Made by a program: the position numbers and the translations under genes. From Desmodesmus armatus (Eukaryota; Chlorophyta; Chlorophyceae; Sphaeropleales; Scenedesmaceae), in the NCBI GenBank assembly GCA_007449985.2, contig VIIQ02000679.1:263001-327000 (forward strand): DNA of 64,000 nucleotides, given 5' to 3'. Of this stretch, positions 1-11,293 are shown piece by piece; within the stretch, counting starts at the first letter, position 1; every line of letters starts with the position of its first letter. Below the pieces are notes generated by a model. The model saw only the letters and a list, made by a program, of their open reading frames with translations. It was not told where the DNA came from and did no database searches.

Positions 1-1935
1 ACTACCGGCGCCAGCTGTAGCCACTGGGAACTGCAGCATGTTCTTGGTTTGTGTACTTCATACACTTGATAAAAAAATGGTTGCAAATAGCATACTTTAC
101 AATACTTGAGGTGAAGTCATCTGGGAACGTGTGCACGTGCCAATGAACCCACAGCTGGTGTTGCGTACTAGTGCAGTACTGCACAGTGCACACCCCTCTC
201 ACCAGGAAAGGCAAAGGGAAAGATGCTCAACGTTACTGAAACGCTGCCTGTGCCCATAGTGATTATCATCCTGTCGCATAGGGGCGTGGCACGCAGCCAG
301 ACACATACATGTCAGTGGGTGGCACCTGTGGTGACCTAGCTGCAGCTGCTGCTGTTGCCGGGCCCTACGGCAATACACGCATACCAGGATGGCGAGAAGT
401 GTCGAGTAAACAGTCTCAATCCCTTCGACAGCTCCATGGGGGTGTGTCGCAGCTTCAGCTCCACCATGTCGAGAGAATGCTGTTTCGACGTTGTTTTGGT
501 CCCGTTGTGTTGAAATGAAATCACGGGCTGGGATGAAGCTCCGAGTCGAAAGCAGCTCAAGAGCACTGGAGACGGGCCCAATGCACAAGGCAGGCTGTTT
601 CAAATGTGATTGCAGCAGCAACAGGTGGCAACAGGAAAGCAGTCACCGACATTGACACCTTGTCCATTCACTGTTGGTCGCGGCCCATTGTTAATTCTGC
701 ATTGCATGATATCTCTATTGGGGCCACGTGGTCAAACTACCCCCCCCCCCACCACCACCACCACCACCATGTTTCCCCTGCGCATAATGCAGGCAAGGCA
801 CCCACATATTGCCGGTCTTGGATTTACATGAGTGCAACGCTGCATGATGCCACCAAGGACATGCACAAACAATCATGACATATTCTTGCTGGTCCTCTAT
901 ACACACTCTACAACAGCTGCACCGCAGCATCCAATTGCCGTCAAATGACACCGCCAAAGCACCAGCATGAGGAAAGATGCTGATGGAAGTTCCTATTCAG
1001 CGAAGGTAGCGCCACAGGGACTGACAGCTGCAGCTGGGGCGGATCCCACGACACACCGGTTGGCTACGCATCGGCTGCGCAACACCCTCCAGTAAGCACA
1101 CACAGCATGCTCTTGCAGCATTAGCCACCCTGCAGACGCATGCAATGACTGTAAGAACGACGGGTATGAGCTAGCACAGCAACAGATCGCTGTCAGAACA
1201 CACCCAGCAATGCACATAGTCTGCATGGCTGTGAAGGTGAATTTGTGCCACATCGCTGAGTGGATGACAGCATCGCTGTGCAGCAGAACTCCTCAGAACC
1301 AGTGAATATATGAAGGGTGCAAAGGCAGCAGGGTGCAGCCCCTTGTGCAGCACCCTATGCGCACCCTAAGAGTCAGACGGCTTATTGCGTTGCAGCAAGT
1401 GCCATGCCTGCTGTCTGTCCAGGTCTTGGGGTTTAGACCACCAAGGTTGCCTGCAACACATGTGTACACGCCACTTCACAAGCCTCTCGTAATGTCACTG
1501 CCCTCTCACACACACACACACACTGTCTGGTGTAACTCAGCACTTGTGCACATGCACTCTGTTGGTATTGACATGCACTCACAGTATGTGCATGCAGCAC
1601 GCACACCAAACAACAATGTGCCCAATCCTGCACACCATCCATGGCACTGGCATAGTCACTCACTCTGAACCCAGCCACTCGACTCAAACCCTGCATGCCA
1701 CCAATACTTGCTGAACATAGTGGCAGCTGACACAACATAACACAGCACAGCAAGGGCTGAGGTCAGCACAGCACATAGCTAAGAGCAGGCCCCCACACAA
1801 AATTGCACTGCCAAAAACGCCCAGCAACTTGCCACCGTAACAGAGCGATACGGCACCCCTCCCCACTTCCATACACACACGCACACACCACATTCACGCA
1901 CATCAGGCAAACAACATCAATAAAAGCACAACAGC
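1..1935. other. no gene recognised
   Basis: No open frame here reads like a conserved protein, and none shows a convincing series of splice sites. The stretch holds a C run followed by a CAC run at about 741-770 and a short CA run at about 1509-1523. The end nearest 1935 is presumably the 3' untranslated region of the minus-strand JmjC-like gene. Confidence 0.5.
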
Positions 1936-4037
1936 CTACTGCCGCAGCCACGGCTGCTTCTCAGGGTAGAAGCTGCCCCCATACACCACATGCCAGTCAG
2001 TCAACCCCACCAGCCAATGGTACCAGCCCTCCGGCATGTACAACGCAGTACCGCTGAACCCCGCTGTACTCCTGGGGTCCCGCCCCTGCTCCCGAACCTG
2101 CTGTGTAAGATCCTCAAAAAGGAAGAAGTACCCTCCTGCTGCCTTGACATCTGCTAGGAACTGCGGTGTAGGGTTTAGCAGCATGTCTGAATCGCCTCCT
2201 GCTGGTAGAAGGGTCTGGTCTGGCGGCAGCAGCAGGGTTAGTTTGCTTCCGCTGGCGGCTGCGAGGTATGTGCAGACGGGGGTGCGGCTGCCGCCTGCGC
2301 AGGCGTTGTCCTTGTCGAAGTGGAGGCCGATGGAGGCATTGCCGCGGCCGAAGATGACCTGCGGGAGCAGCAGCAGAAGCACCAGCAGTGGGGGTTGAGC
2401 AGGCAGCAGGAGCAGAAGCCTGGGGCAGGGGGCAGGGGGCAAGGGGGCAGACACTGCCCGCAACACCATGAGAGAGCCATATGCAGCAATTTGGCGAATG
2501 ACGATTCACACTTGAGGTCACAGGTCAGGCGCTCACGGGGAACCACAGCATGCTGCTGCCAGCATCTGTAGCACCCTGCTATGAATGGGGGAGGGGCACA
2601 AGCAATGCCTTTCATCCACATCTGACGCAGATCTGAGTAAGGTAAGGAGGAAATGCATATCTTGTGCCCCTCCCCCACTCATTAAAGGGTGCTACAGGTT
2701 GCACGTCAACAGCCCCAACGCTGTACGGTGCTGCTGACCCATGGACGTGCCACAAATCACAAAACCCATGTGCCCCAAACGTCTGGCTGACGTCCTCATG
2801 GCATACATCTAAACCAAACACGCCAACCCCACTACCTGGTCATATGTGGGGACATGTCGAGTGGCTGGCCACCAGTCAGGGTGCTGCTTGTTCGCTGTTA
2901 CTTTGTGCCCCCCCTCCCTCTCACGGTGCTCAAGGCTGCAAGCTAACAACCCCAACGAAAACTGTACAGCAAAACTTGTTAGACCCTGAACAAACACCAA
3001 TACCTTACCTGGTCATATGTGGGCACATGGCAGCGACTGGCTACCAGTCAGGGTGCTGCACCTACTCAATGAGTGAGCACCAGTAGTTGTCCCCCACCCT
3101 CCCATTGCACGCCCCACCCGACCAATCCCAACAAATACTGTACAGTGCTGCTGCTCAGTTATCTGCTGGCAGACCTGCCCACCACACACCTATGCCGCAC
3201 ACACCATACCTGGTCATATGTGGGGACGTGGCCGGTAGCTGGCCACCAGTCAGGGTGCTGCACCTGCTCAATGAGTGAGCACCAGTAGGGCTTGCGGCCT
3301 TCCTCAGCAGTGGCGAGGGTGTCTACTGCATGGTCCCAGCTGCTAAGCTTCACGTGCACGTTCTGGACACGCACTGACACGTACTTGGAGGTGTAGCTGT
3401 TTTGGGGGGCAGCAGGGCACGACAGCCAGTGCAAAGGCTTGAGAACAGATGATGGTTGCAGGGGTCAGGTTGGTGTGTGAACTGTGCCTGTGGCGTCGCA
3501 AGCGGAAGGACATATATCGTGTCATGCAAGTGCAAAGATAGAAATGAGATGCATGGTAGCTGAAACATCACAGAGGATTGAAAGACGGTGTAGCAGCAGG
3601 AGTGGACCAAACATGCACGTGCGCCCACTGGGTCAGTGTCTCATCAGTGAGGTGTGCCCACTGCTGCTTGCTTACTTGCCGTACATCCCCAGAGCATGGA
3701 AGAGGTTGCGGGGCATCTCCGGCAGTGCCCCTGCTTGCGTGGTCAGGAAGGGCACGTTCTGCTGAATCAGGACCTCAGGTTGGTCTGTTACTTCTGGTGA
3801 AAACCAGCCACCATTCTGCTCCACCACGCGCTGTGCTGCTGCTAGTGCCGGGGGTACAGACACTGCTGGTGCTGCAACTGCAGCTGCTGCTGTCACTGTC
3901 CGCGTACTGCGGCAGGTGCGCTGTCTGCTACTGCAGCCTGCCGCAGGCGCGCGTTGTAGCTGCATGCTTGCTGTAGTTCCACTGCCGCTGCTGCCCAGCT
4001 GTCACCAAGCGGATCACCAAGCTCCAGCACAAACAAG
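1936..4037 (-). CDS. JmjC/cupin-8-like domain protein (5' end unresolved)
   Basis: Probable Fe(II)/2-oxoglutarate-dependent oxygenase of the JmjC/cupin-8 type. Three exons are supported: 3676-4037, 3210-3396 and 1936-2358, with GT-AG borders and compatible phases (split Asn codon, then phase 0). The last exon opens with VIFGRGNAS and carries the HxD iron ligands in GLHFDKD; the distal His is in MPEGWYHWL. The middle exon ends HVPTYDQ, as expected just before this motif in cupin-8 proteins. The first exon is protein-like in two frames (LFVLELGDPLGDSW, then QNGGWFSPEV) and is one base short of staying in frame, near 3890-3925. Further upstream exons are likely. The intron between the last two exons holds tandem copies of the middle exon's 3' half. 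Substrate is unknown; such enzymes act on proteins, histones or RNA. Confidence 0.72.
2650..3290 (-). repeat. tandem copies of an exon end with its splice donor
   Basis: Three units of roughly 170-230 bp share a block reading (plus strand) CCTGGTCATATGTGGG, then CTGGC/TACCAGTCAGGGTGCTG, starting at 2836, 3008 and 3209. On the minus strand this is the coding end HPDWWPAT-HVPTYDQ followed by a GT donor. Only the copy nearest the gene's start (3210-3396) is attached to the full exon. The other two lie in the intron and keep the donor. Shared C-rich and CTGTAC blocks show that the units extend beyond the exon. Confidence 0.8.
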
Positions 4038-5328
4038 CTACAGCATGGGAGTCAGAAGCAGCATTACAATACAGAACCAAGACCAATAAGACGCCCGGCC
4101 TGCGCACCAAGCAAGAATTGGGTGCACACTTCTGCTGCTGCTGCAATGAAGGGGTGAGCAGCCGGTGATGGAGGTACACAGGGATCAAACCAACAACTAT
4201 GGAACGCTGTTGAAGTTGTGGTTGATGGTTGCAGAACTTGCTGAAGCTCACCAAGCTGCACAGACGCGTGAATCCGCGATCGATGCCCTGCCCTGTCCTG
4301 CCCTGTCTTTCTGTCTCCTTGTTTGCACACGAAAAATGCTACTGCAACTCCCTCCAATGTGCTCCCCTGATGAACAAAATCGAGAGCAGGAAGTGAGTTG
4401 CTGACAACTGCCATGCTTTTGAACCGAGCTGTCTTGCAAAGCCCTCAGACCTACAGGCTGGCTGATGACCCATTGCCACTTGCCAGCTTACAGAGGACCC
4501 ATTGTCACCTGCTTGATTGCAGCTGTTACAGGAGTGGATGAGCTTGGGATCCACACACGTGCATGCAATTGGGGGTGTTTCACTGCGATCACTTGCTGTC
4601 AGCGGAGCTGGACTGACCATGCCACAGCTTTGGTATTATGCAATGCCCCGCCTGCTGATCAGGCGGTTGATAAAACAATACATAAAAGCAGGTCACAGTA
4701 GGTTACACCTTGCCAGGGTCAGGTGGCCCACAGCAGTAACTTCTCACATGTACGAAGAGCCAGCGCAAGCCACCAACAGCACACAGCAGCCCAGCTTGAT
4801 TGGGTACGCTGAGCCTCAAAACCTTCTCAAAGCCACATCAGGGGCTTCTACACGCAGCTTCCAGTCTGGAGGCCTATCATCACTTGACCATTGGCTCAAG
4901 TTCAGTCAACGAGTCAGTCAACATGAGAATGTGAGGCACCATGGATGTCATGTGCGGACCCCATGCACCACATCATGTGTGCATACAGAAAGTGTGCACC
5001 TTGCAACCAACAAAGATACGTGCCCAGCCTTCCAGCTCCGCAGCCCACCGCAAGTCCCTAATGCACCCCAATGGCAACTCCCCATTCATGACGTCACAGT
5101 GCCTGCCATGTGATGTAGCAATGCAGCCATGGGCCCTACCAACCAGCACTGCAGCTGCCATGCTGTGCAGCATGACAACCCACTGGTTGGGCTTGAACAC
5201 ATGCCAAGCAAGTTGGTCATGTGATGCAAGCAACACAGAAACCAAGCAAGTCGGTCACATGACGCAAGAAACCTTTGAACGCCAATCCTGCCAAGATGTG
5301 GGTTTTGACACATGCATTGAGCGCTCAC
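4038..5328 (-). other. possible additional minus-strand exons
   Basis: No complete exon chain could be built. On the minus strand 4990-5230 reads protein-like, for example VFKPNQWVVMLHSMAAAVLV and PLGCIRDLRWAAELEGW, with possible donors after each, but intron phases do not link cleanly to the exons on either side. It may belong to the gene fragment at 5329-5840 or to the 5' part of the JmjC-like gene. Plus-strand frames in the region look like noise. Confidence 0.3.
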
Positions 5329-5840
5329 TCCACAAACAGATGCCGCTCCTGCAAACAATTAAATGTCCGCACCAGCACCACGGTCCGTCCCAAGCATAGC
5401 ATTGACAGGCAACCCACCTGACACCCAGTTTGTTGAACAACAGGGGCAGAGCTGATGCTGCACACACTGCCTGCTGACACAGCCTGTGAGCACACCACAC
5501 AATGTAGGGTGCAACCCACTGCGGTCCGACGGTGAGGCTCAACGCGTCAGCACACAACAACAAGTGCCACCAGCATGCAGTCACTGGCCGCTAGGATACC
5601 AAGAATCTGCACCCCCTCTGTTGCAATTGCTTTGGCTTGAAGGCACGCCCTTCAATCAACCACCCAACGGCCACAGCAGCCCTCCCAACAGACATGGATG
5701 CCACCATGCAGTGCGTCATGCAGATGGTTCACCTTACCAACCCTCAAACAACACTTTCAAAGGCAACTGCAACTCAATCCCAGGCATGCCCAATGCTGTG
5801 CCTGCAAAGTTGGCAACTTCAAGTGACAAGTCCCACCCAG
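5329..5840 (-). CDS. uncharacterised gene fragment with hydrophobic segments
   Basis: Four small exons join in consistent phase on the minus strand: 5738-5840, 5571-5649, 5418-5518 and 5329-5348. The peptide contains WDLSLEVANFAGTALG, then KAIATEGVQILGILAAS, then WVAPYIVWCAHRLC and ASALPLLFNKLGVR. The middle is hydrophobic and could be one or two membrane segments. I do not recognise the family. Neither the start nor the stop was found. It lies upstream of, and on the same strand as, the JmjC-like gene and could be its 5' part, though nothing ties them together. Confidence 0.4.
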
Positions 5841-6440
5841 CTGTCCACAAAGGCAACCATTCAACACAACACAACATCCTGCACAAGGTATACAAACTAT
5901 GACATAGGGACCACTCTGCACTCCATCACTCCCAACCGCTTTCATCGCCATTGCCCCCTTGCGGCCCCACACTGCTGCACAGCGCTGCCACTGCTGGGCC
6001 TCACACGGGTCGCAGAGAGCTACATGGCGCCAGCAGCAGTGCCGGCTACCGCGCTGCTCTTACCCTTTACATCCGTGGTTGCGCCCTCACAAAGAAGCCT
6101 GCAACAACAACAATTGCCGCCATGCTTGTCAAGCATTCTGGGTGTGTACATTGGTACGTAAGCCTTGGTTTTTGCAGCCTTCTGTCCCCAAAAGAACAGC
6201 CACTTGCTACCACAGCGCACACCCACCGCATGTACTGGACATGTAGCAGACAAGGCGGCTGCCTTTGTGAGCTGACATACATCTTCGTGCGCTAGCCAGC
6301 TTGACTGCTTGCACTTCATGCCGCAACGGGGTCTCCAGATTCGTCTAGCATGGTCGGTCAGGGTTCGTCACACCAGCAACAACCCAGTAGTAATTACCTT
6401 GAGGGTCATGAGCTCTCATTGGAGGATGAGGCCCTCTCGT
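5841..6440. other. no gene recognised
   Basis: This lies between the uncharacterised minus-strand fragment and the stop of the LOR gene. A short minus-strand stretch near 6020-6130 (starting MAAIVVVAGFFV) could be a first exon of the fragment at 5329-5840, but no phase-consistent link was found. Confidence 0.35.
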
Positions 6441-8794
6441 TTACTTCTTGCCGGTGACGTTCTCACAGATCATGGCCAGTGCTGTCACAAAGGCAGCATC
6501 CACACCAGGCTGGATGGTCAGGGTGTACTTGCCAGCCTCAGCAGCGGTCTTGGGCTTCCTGCAAACCGGCATACACAGCGCACACACAACCTTGAGCAAC
6601 TTGTGGGTGTAACTTGCGCATACCCGCCACACACAGTGCATGCATAGGTCAACTGAGATGTGTCTGCGATACCACATGGTCCACATGATACGGGGTGGGC
6701 CACTGCCTGGGTTGTGTGGAGCCAGCAGTGGCAATTCTGCTTCAAACAGGCACATACAGGCACTACCATGGTATGCTGTTGATGCTGTCACAGCATAGAG
6801 TGCATGGCGGCTCATTGGCTTACATGCATGGCAGGAAGCCAGTTGCACCCTTCTTGAGGGTTGCCACGACTGCGTTCTTCCTCTGGCAGTCCTTAATGGT
6901 GAAGTTCTTGGCCTTGCCCTGCAATTCACAACAGCGGCTAGCACTAGTCAGCACACTAGACAACAACCGTGGGCCAGTACAAGTAAGGCCCCTGCTGGAG
7001 AAAATCCTCAGTGTCACAGAAAATCCTCATGCTGCTGCTGGCAGCCTGCCGCCCCAGCCGATATGGCTGATGCACTCCTTTTAGTTGTGACAGTGACCGT
7101 CAGCCAATCCTGGGCACAAGTCATGGTGGTTTGGTGTTGCTCACATGGATGGTGTAGTCGGCCTGCTTGTCGCCGTCGTTGAGGTAGACGTTCATGACTG
7201 CAAGAAGCGACACAGCAGGCAGGATGATTTTGAGAGACAGCACGCCTGGATGGTTACATGTAAACACATGCATGCCCATGTACACCAGCAGCCTACCAGT
7301 CAAGACCACGGTGGCCGTGTCTCGTCAAAAGTTGTCAGTGAACTTGCGCCAGGGCCGGCATCTGTAGAATGGCAGCCATGCACAGGATCACTTCCCGGGT
7401 GATGCTTGAGCCCACCTTGCCAGCAGGACTCACCCCTCCTGCCCCCTGCCAAACACCCCCCCCCCCCAACCCACACTCACTCTTCTTGCTGGGCTTGACC
7501 TCGGCAATGCGTGAGCCATCAGAGGACCTAGTGAGCATCCATGTGCCGTGCATGCTGACCATCTTCTTGTCAAGGTCCACGATGGAGCGGCCCTCACTGT
7601 CGTACAGGTGCTTCTTGCCACCGCTGCTGGTGAAGGAGGTGGCGGTGGAGGGCTTCAGCAGGTAGTAGGTCTTGCCTGAGGTTTAGGGATTTTGGGAGGG
7701 GGGGTGGGGGCGGGGCAGAGGGGGGGGGGGAAATTGAGTGAAGGAGGTGCTGGTTGAGGGCTTCAGCAAGTAGTATGTCTTGCCTGAGGGTTGGGTGGGT
7801 GGGTGAGTGGGTGGGTGGGTGGGTGGGTGTGGATCGGGGGGAAGGAGGGGGGACAGGAGACGAGGTGGATGAGTGAAGGAGGTGCTGGTCCAGGGCTTCA
7901 GCAAGTAGTATGCCTTGCCAGTAGATTAGGTGTGAAGGGGGGTTGGGATGAGGAGGGGTGGATGAGAAAAGGAGGTGGTGGTTGAGGGCTTTGAGCATGC
8001 GGTATGATTGCTTGTGTGTGGGGTGGGGTGTGTGTGTGTGTGGGGGGGGGGGGGGGAGATGTGTGGATGCGTATACGGGGTTGAGGAGTACTGCCAGTGC
8101 TGCCACAGGCACCGCTTGCTGCCAAGCTTGGTGGTGCAGCAGGTGCTGAAGGCGTGCCATTCTTATGCTTTTGACTGCAGGCTTTATTTGGATGGACAGC
8201 ACTGCCTGAGCGATGCATGCTTGGTTTTGTCTGTGCGCGACTCTTTCTGGCATCAAGGTGCTCGGCCTGAGTGTGCATGGTTGCAGCAGCCGTTGCCAAA
8301 TGCAGCAGCGCACCTGAAGCATCAGTGACATGGTACTCCTGCTTGCTTGCGGCCAGGTCAGCGCTGAGCTCGTCTGGGTTCTGCATGGTCAGCACTGTCT
8401 TGGTGGTCACAGCATGGGCAGGGTCGATGACTGCGAGGCACGAACATAGCGAAGAACTGTAAATGTGTTCGTTGTGTCAAACAGGTTGTGTCAAACACAC
8501 CGCATGTTGGTATGCAGATGGCACAGCACAGTCACTGCAATTGATGGTTCAGCAGCAGTACCGTTTCACAGCCCGCGCGGGCCTTTGCACGCCACCTAGA
8601 GAGTGCTGAAAGCGTTAGAACGCGTATTTGTAGGTAGGATCGCCTTGGTGGCCTAGTATCTGGTGAATTGGTGGTGTCGGGCTCTGGCAGGATCGAGGTG
8701 ACAGTACATGCTTACCCACGGATGCCAGCTTTCCCGAAGCCAGGTTAGCCACATCTGAAGCTGCAGCAGCTTGCGCGGGTGCGACTGTAGCCAT
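6441..8794 (-). CDS. LURP-one-related (LOR) / tubby-C-like family protein
   Basis: Six exons give a complete 218-residue protein: 8716-8794, 8314-8430, 7481-7675, 7145-7197, 6824-6918 and 6441-6558. Every junction is GT-AG and the total (657 bases) closes in frame. Landmarks typical of the LOR (DUF567) beta-barrel follow in order: TYYLLKPS, LYDSEGRSIVDLDKKMVSMH, TWMLTRSSDGSRIAEVKPS, KNFTIKDCQRKNAVVA and a C-terminal helix ending PGVDAAFVTALAMICENV. Length fits the family (about 200 residues). LOR proteins are related to phospholipid scramblase and tubby C-terminal domains; in plants LURP1 acts in pathogen response, but most members have no known function. There is no signal peptide, so it is probably cytosolic. 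Intron 2 contains three decayed copies of the start of the third exon. Confidence 0.9.
7741..8010 (-). repeat. decayed copies of the start of a LOR exon, plus a GGGT run
   Basis: The 3' acceptor and first codons of the LOR exon at 7481-7675 (GKTYYLLKPSTATSFT on the minus strand) recur at about 7741-7788, 7866-7917 and 7968-8010, increasingly diverged. The nearest two encode near-identical peptides but run into frames with stops. A GGGT microsatellite (7793-7830) sits between copies. All lie inside the intron upstream of the true exon. Confidence 0.8.
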
Positions 8795-10143
8795 GGTGAT
8801 GCCGGAAAATTCTGCTCACAATTTGAGTCTCAAGCCTGCAGCGATGCAAGAATGAATCAAGTCGTCGAAATGACGGGAGCAGAGATTAAACAAGCGGCAA
8901 GGACGTAGCCAAGCTCGGACAGGACAAAGTGTAAGCGGGACAGAGAGGTGACAGAAGCTGACTCAACTTTACTCATCTGGACGGGAGTGCTGGTTACCAT
9001 CCACACTCACACACTCATCACCCATTTCGCAGCGCTCATTCGTCACTACAGTGTAGCAGATACACCTGTGCAGTGTAGCAGATACACCTGTACACCTGTG
9101 CTGTGTCTGCTGCTTGTTTCCCTGCTGCCCTTTCGTCTTCCCCGTCGTCTGGCCTTGGTTTCCCGGTTGGCTCTCACATCTCTTTTAGACAAGAAGTATG
9201 CTGCTATCAACATCGGCAGGTTGATCAAGTTGGAACCTCACCTGAAAAGCTGATCATCAGCATATTTCGTACCTGCAGGTACATGGACCTGGCCCTAGCC
9301 AAGGCCATGACAGGGCGCGTGTGCCCGCTGATGTACCTATCTGTGTACTACAGAGCACCAGCATACGTGCTTATTTCAAGCCGGCCAGTGTAAGCTTGGC
9401 TGTGGCCAAGCTATGATCATAGGTCATGACCTTCTGAAGCAGACGTGCTGCATCAGCTGGCTGTGGAGAGTCGGAAGGCAACGGCTACCAGTACCTCTGA
9501 AGACTGGCTATCTGCACTACCAGATGGGTTGCTTGCACATTCACGCAGACAGGAGATGCCAGTCGGTCGCTGTGCCTAAATGCCAAGAGTATTGGTGCAG
9601 TTGCCAAATGGAGCAGGACACCTAAAAATTATGCCTGTACACTGCTGCAGAACAGCTGGCAGACTGGCAGCAGCACCACCACAGGAGTTTCACTGTTCTG
9701 CATGTAGGGGTGAAATTCTACACCTGCATTACACTGCAGAAAGGCCTGCACAGCACAAGTGAAGGCATGCTTCCGCTGCGTGAACCCTCACTGAGCTGTG
9801 CTAGCTGCTCGAATCTGCAGGTCAACTTGACTTTACACTGTTTTACAGGATTGTCGTGGTTGCAGCCACGCTCAGCAGCATGACGATGCACGTGACCATG
9901 GTGTCCACCTAGGCATTAGTCAATTCACAGTGTCATATCAGATCCATCAGTAACTACTGTGAATATTTTCAAGGTTTTGAAGGTGGGGCAAAAGCAGGGA
10001 CCGTCCACTGACGTTCGGCCAAAACCCGCCCGAACCGCCACCGCCTTGCGTGCTATGTACGTTGGACCGAAACTGATAGGTATATACACAGCCCCTTTGA
10101 GCCACTTCATCACAGCACGCAGCTTTTCAGCCGATCTTCCACT
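8795..10143. other. intergenic, no gene recognised
   Basis: Divergent spacer between the start of the LOR gene (minus) and the first CAP-like copy (plus). It should hold both promoters. A TATA-like TATATAC lies at 10080, about 60 bp before the first CAP-like start. No coding exon is convincing. Confidence 0.5.
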
Positions 10144-11256
10144 ATGAGGGTCCATGCAATTGCCTGAATTCTGGTTTCTGCGCTTCTGGCTGGTTGCCTG
10201 CACGCAGCAGATGCAGGTGCGACACACCCATGGCACTGCACTGCACCGTAGTGCAAGTGCTCAAAGGATCAGTACGCTACATCAAAGGCTGGTGCCATGC
10301 TGTCCAAGGTGCCGGCAGCAGCAGTCCAAGGATGACTGTGCGATTTGCATGCCCTGCGCGCTGTTGCAGGCAAGCTGAGCGATGACATGCTTGCCCTCGT
10401 CAACAAGGCCAGGCAGGATGCAGGTGCACCACCCATGCAGGTGTCTCGTGAGCTTGAGAAGGAGGCCCAGAAGAGGGCCGATGAGTTGGACGGCAAGACT
10501 ACAACAGCCCGCTTGGCAGGGATGCCACTCAGTGCCAGTGCCGGGCACACCCTCGCCGCATACTGAAGCATGCAGGTACGCCTGCGAGGCATGGCATGTG
10601 GCGCATGCTTGTGTGCCACACAGAGAGCTTCTCCAGCAGGGTGGGCTTGCACCTCAGCAATCTCTCATGGGACAGGGTTTAGAAGCATCACATGAGATGT
10701 GTAAGCAGCATGCCACGCAGGCTCTGGCACGGTGCCTGCCAGGCTGACTGAGCATCGGCGACCGCATGCAGAACACAACTGCCGACAGCTGGGAGTTCAC
10801 ATGTCCCTTTGTGAGGAAACCCCTGACTTGTTTCGCGCCCTGCGTTGCTGTTGCAGGCAAGGTGGCTCAAGACGCATGGAGCGCCCCCGGCATCATCAGG
10901 CATATGCATCACACCCAGTCGACGAAGATTTCAATCCATGATGATCCTGGCAGGGCAAAAGGACAGCTTTTGAGGGCTTGAAATCTTCGTCTGCCAGGAT
11001 CATCATGGATAGCCAGATGACCTGCTTCCCGGGTGACTGTGATTGGGACGGCTCCACCCTGCAAACCTTCTTCAGACTCATGATGATTTGTCCTGCTGAT
11101 AGGGACCTGCTGATGGACCCTGGCATGACTCACATGGCCTTTGCCACAGCCTGCAGTGGCTCCAGCTGCTACACCGCATTTGCAATAGGCTACTGCCTTG
11201 CTGACCCGGTCAGCCGGGCTGATGGTGTGAAGCCTTCAGCAGTGATGAGCTCCTGA
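10144..11256 (+). pseudogene. CAP/SCP-like secreted protein, broken copy 1
   Basis: Clearly paralogous to the intact copy at 12407-13978, but damaged. Exon 1 (10144-10216) has the same 73-base length and encodes the same signal peptide start, except that codon 8 is TGA (10165-10167). Exon 2 (10370-10575) keeps SDDMLALVNKARQDAG but is 17 bases longer than its counterpart, so its end is out of frame. The third and fourth exons are fused without the intron (about 10857-11256), ending with MTHMAFA in place of the usual ITHMAMA. The fused exon contains a rearranged inverted repeat (10922-11009). With a nonsense codon, a frameshift and an insertion it is very unlikely to make the family protein. 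Confidence 0.8.
10922..11009. repeat. interleaved inverted repeats (A-B ... A'-B')
   Basis: A is ACGAAGATTTCAA (10922-10934) and B is TCCATGATGATCCTGGCAG (10935-10953). Their exact reverse complements follow as A' (10978-10990) and B' (10991-11009). The order is A B A' B', not A B B' A', so a transcript could form a pseudoknot-like pairing but not one simple hairpin. A small CAAAAG/CTTTTG stem lies between. Confidence 0.9.
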
Positions 11257-11259
11257 GCA

Positions 11260-11293
11260 GTTGAGACTCTCAACAAAGCTTGAAGCTTTGTTG
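11260..11293. repeat. two overlapping short palindromes
   Basis: GTTGAGA-C-TCTCAAC (7-base arms) runs into CAACAAAGCTT-G-AAGCTTTGTTG (11-base arms, 11271-11293), just after the broken CAP-like copy. It could act as a transcript-end hairpin, but nothing shows that. Confidence 0.75.

Noticed and set aside
4517..5113. Plus-strand frame of 198 residues
   Set aside because: Composition is unstructured, there are no homologous motifs, and the minus strand looks more coding there.
7594..8331. Long minus-strand frame through the LOR intron
   Set aside because: It runs through decayed exon copies and simple repeats. The spliced LOR model explains the conserved parts and closes in frame.
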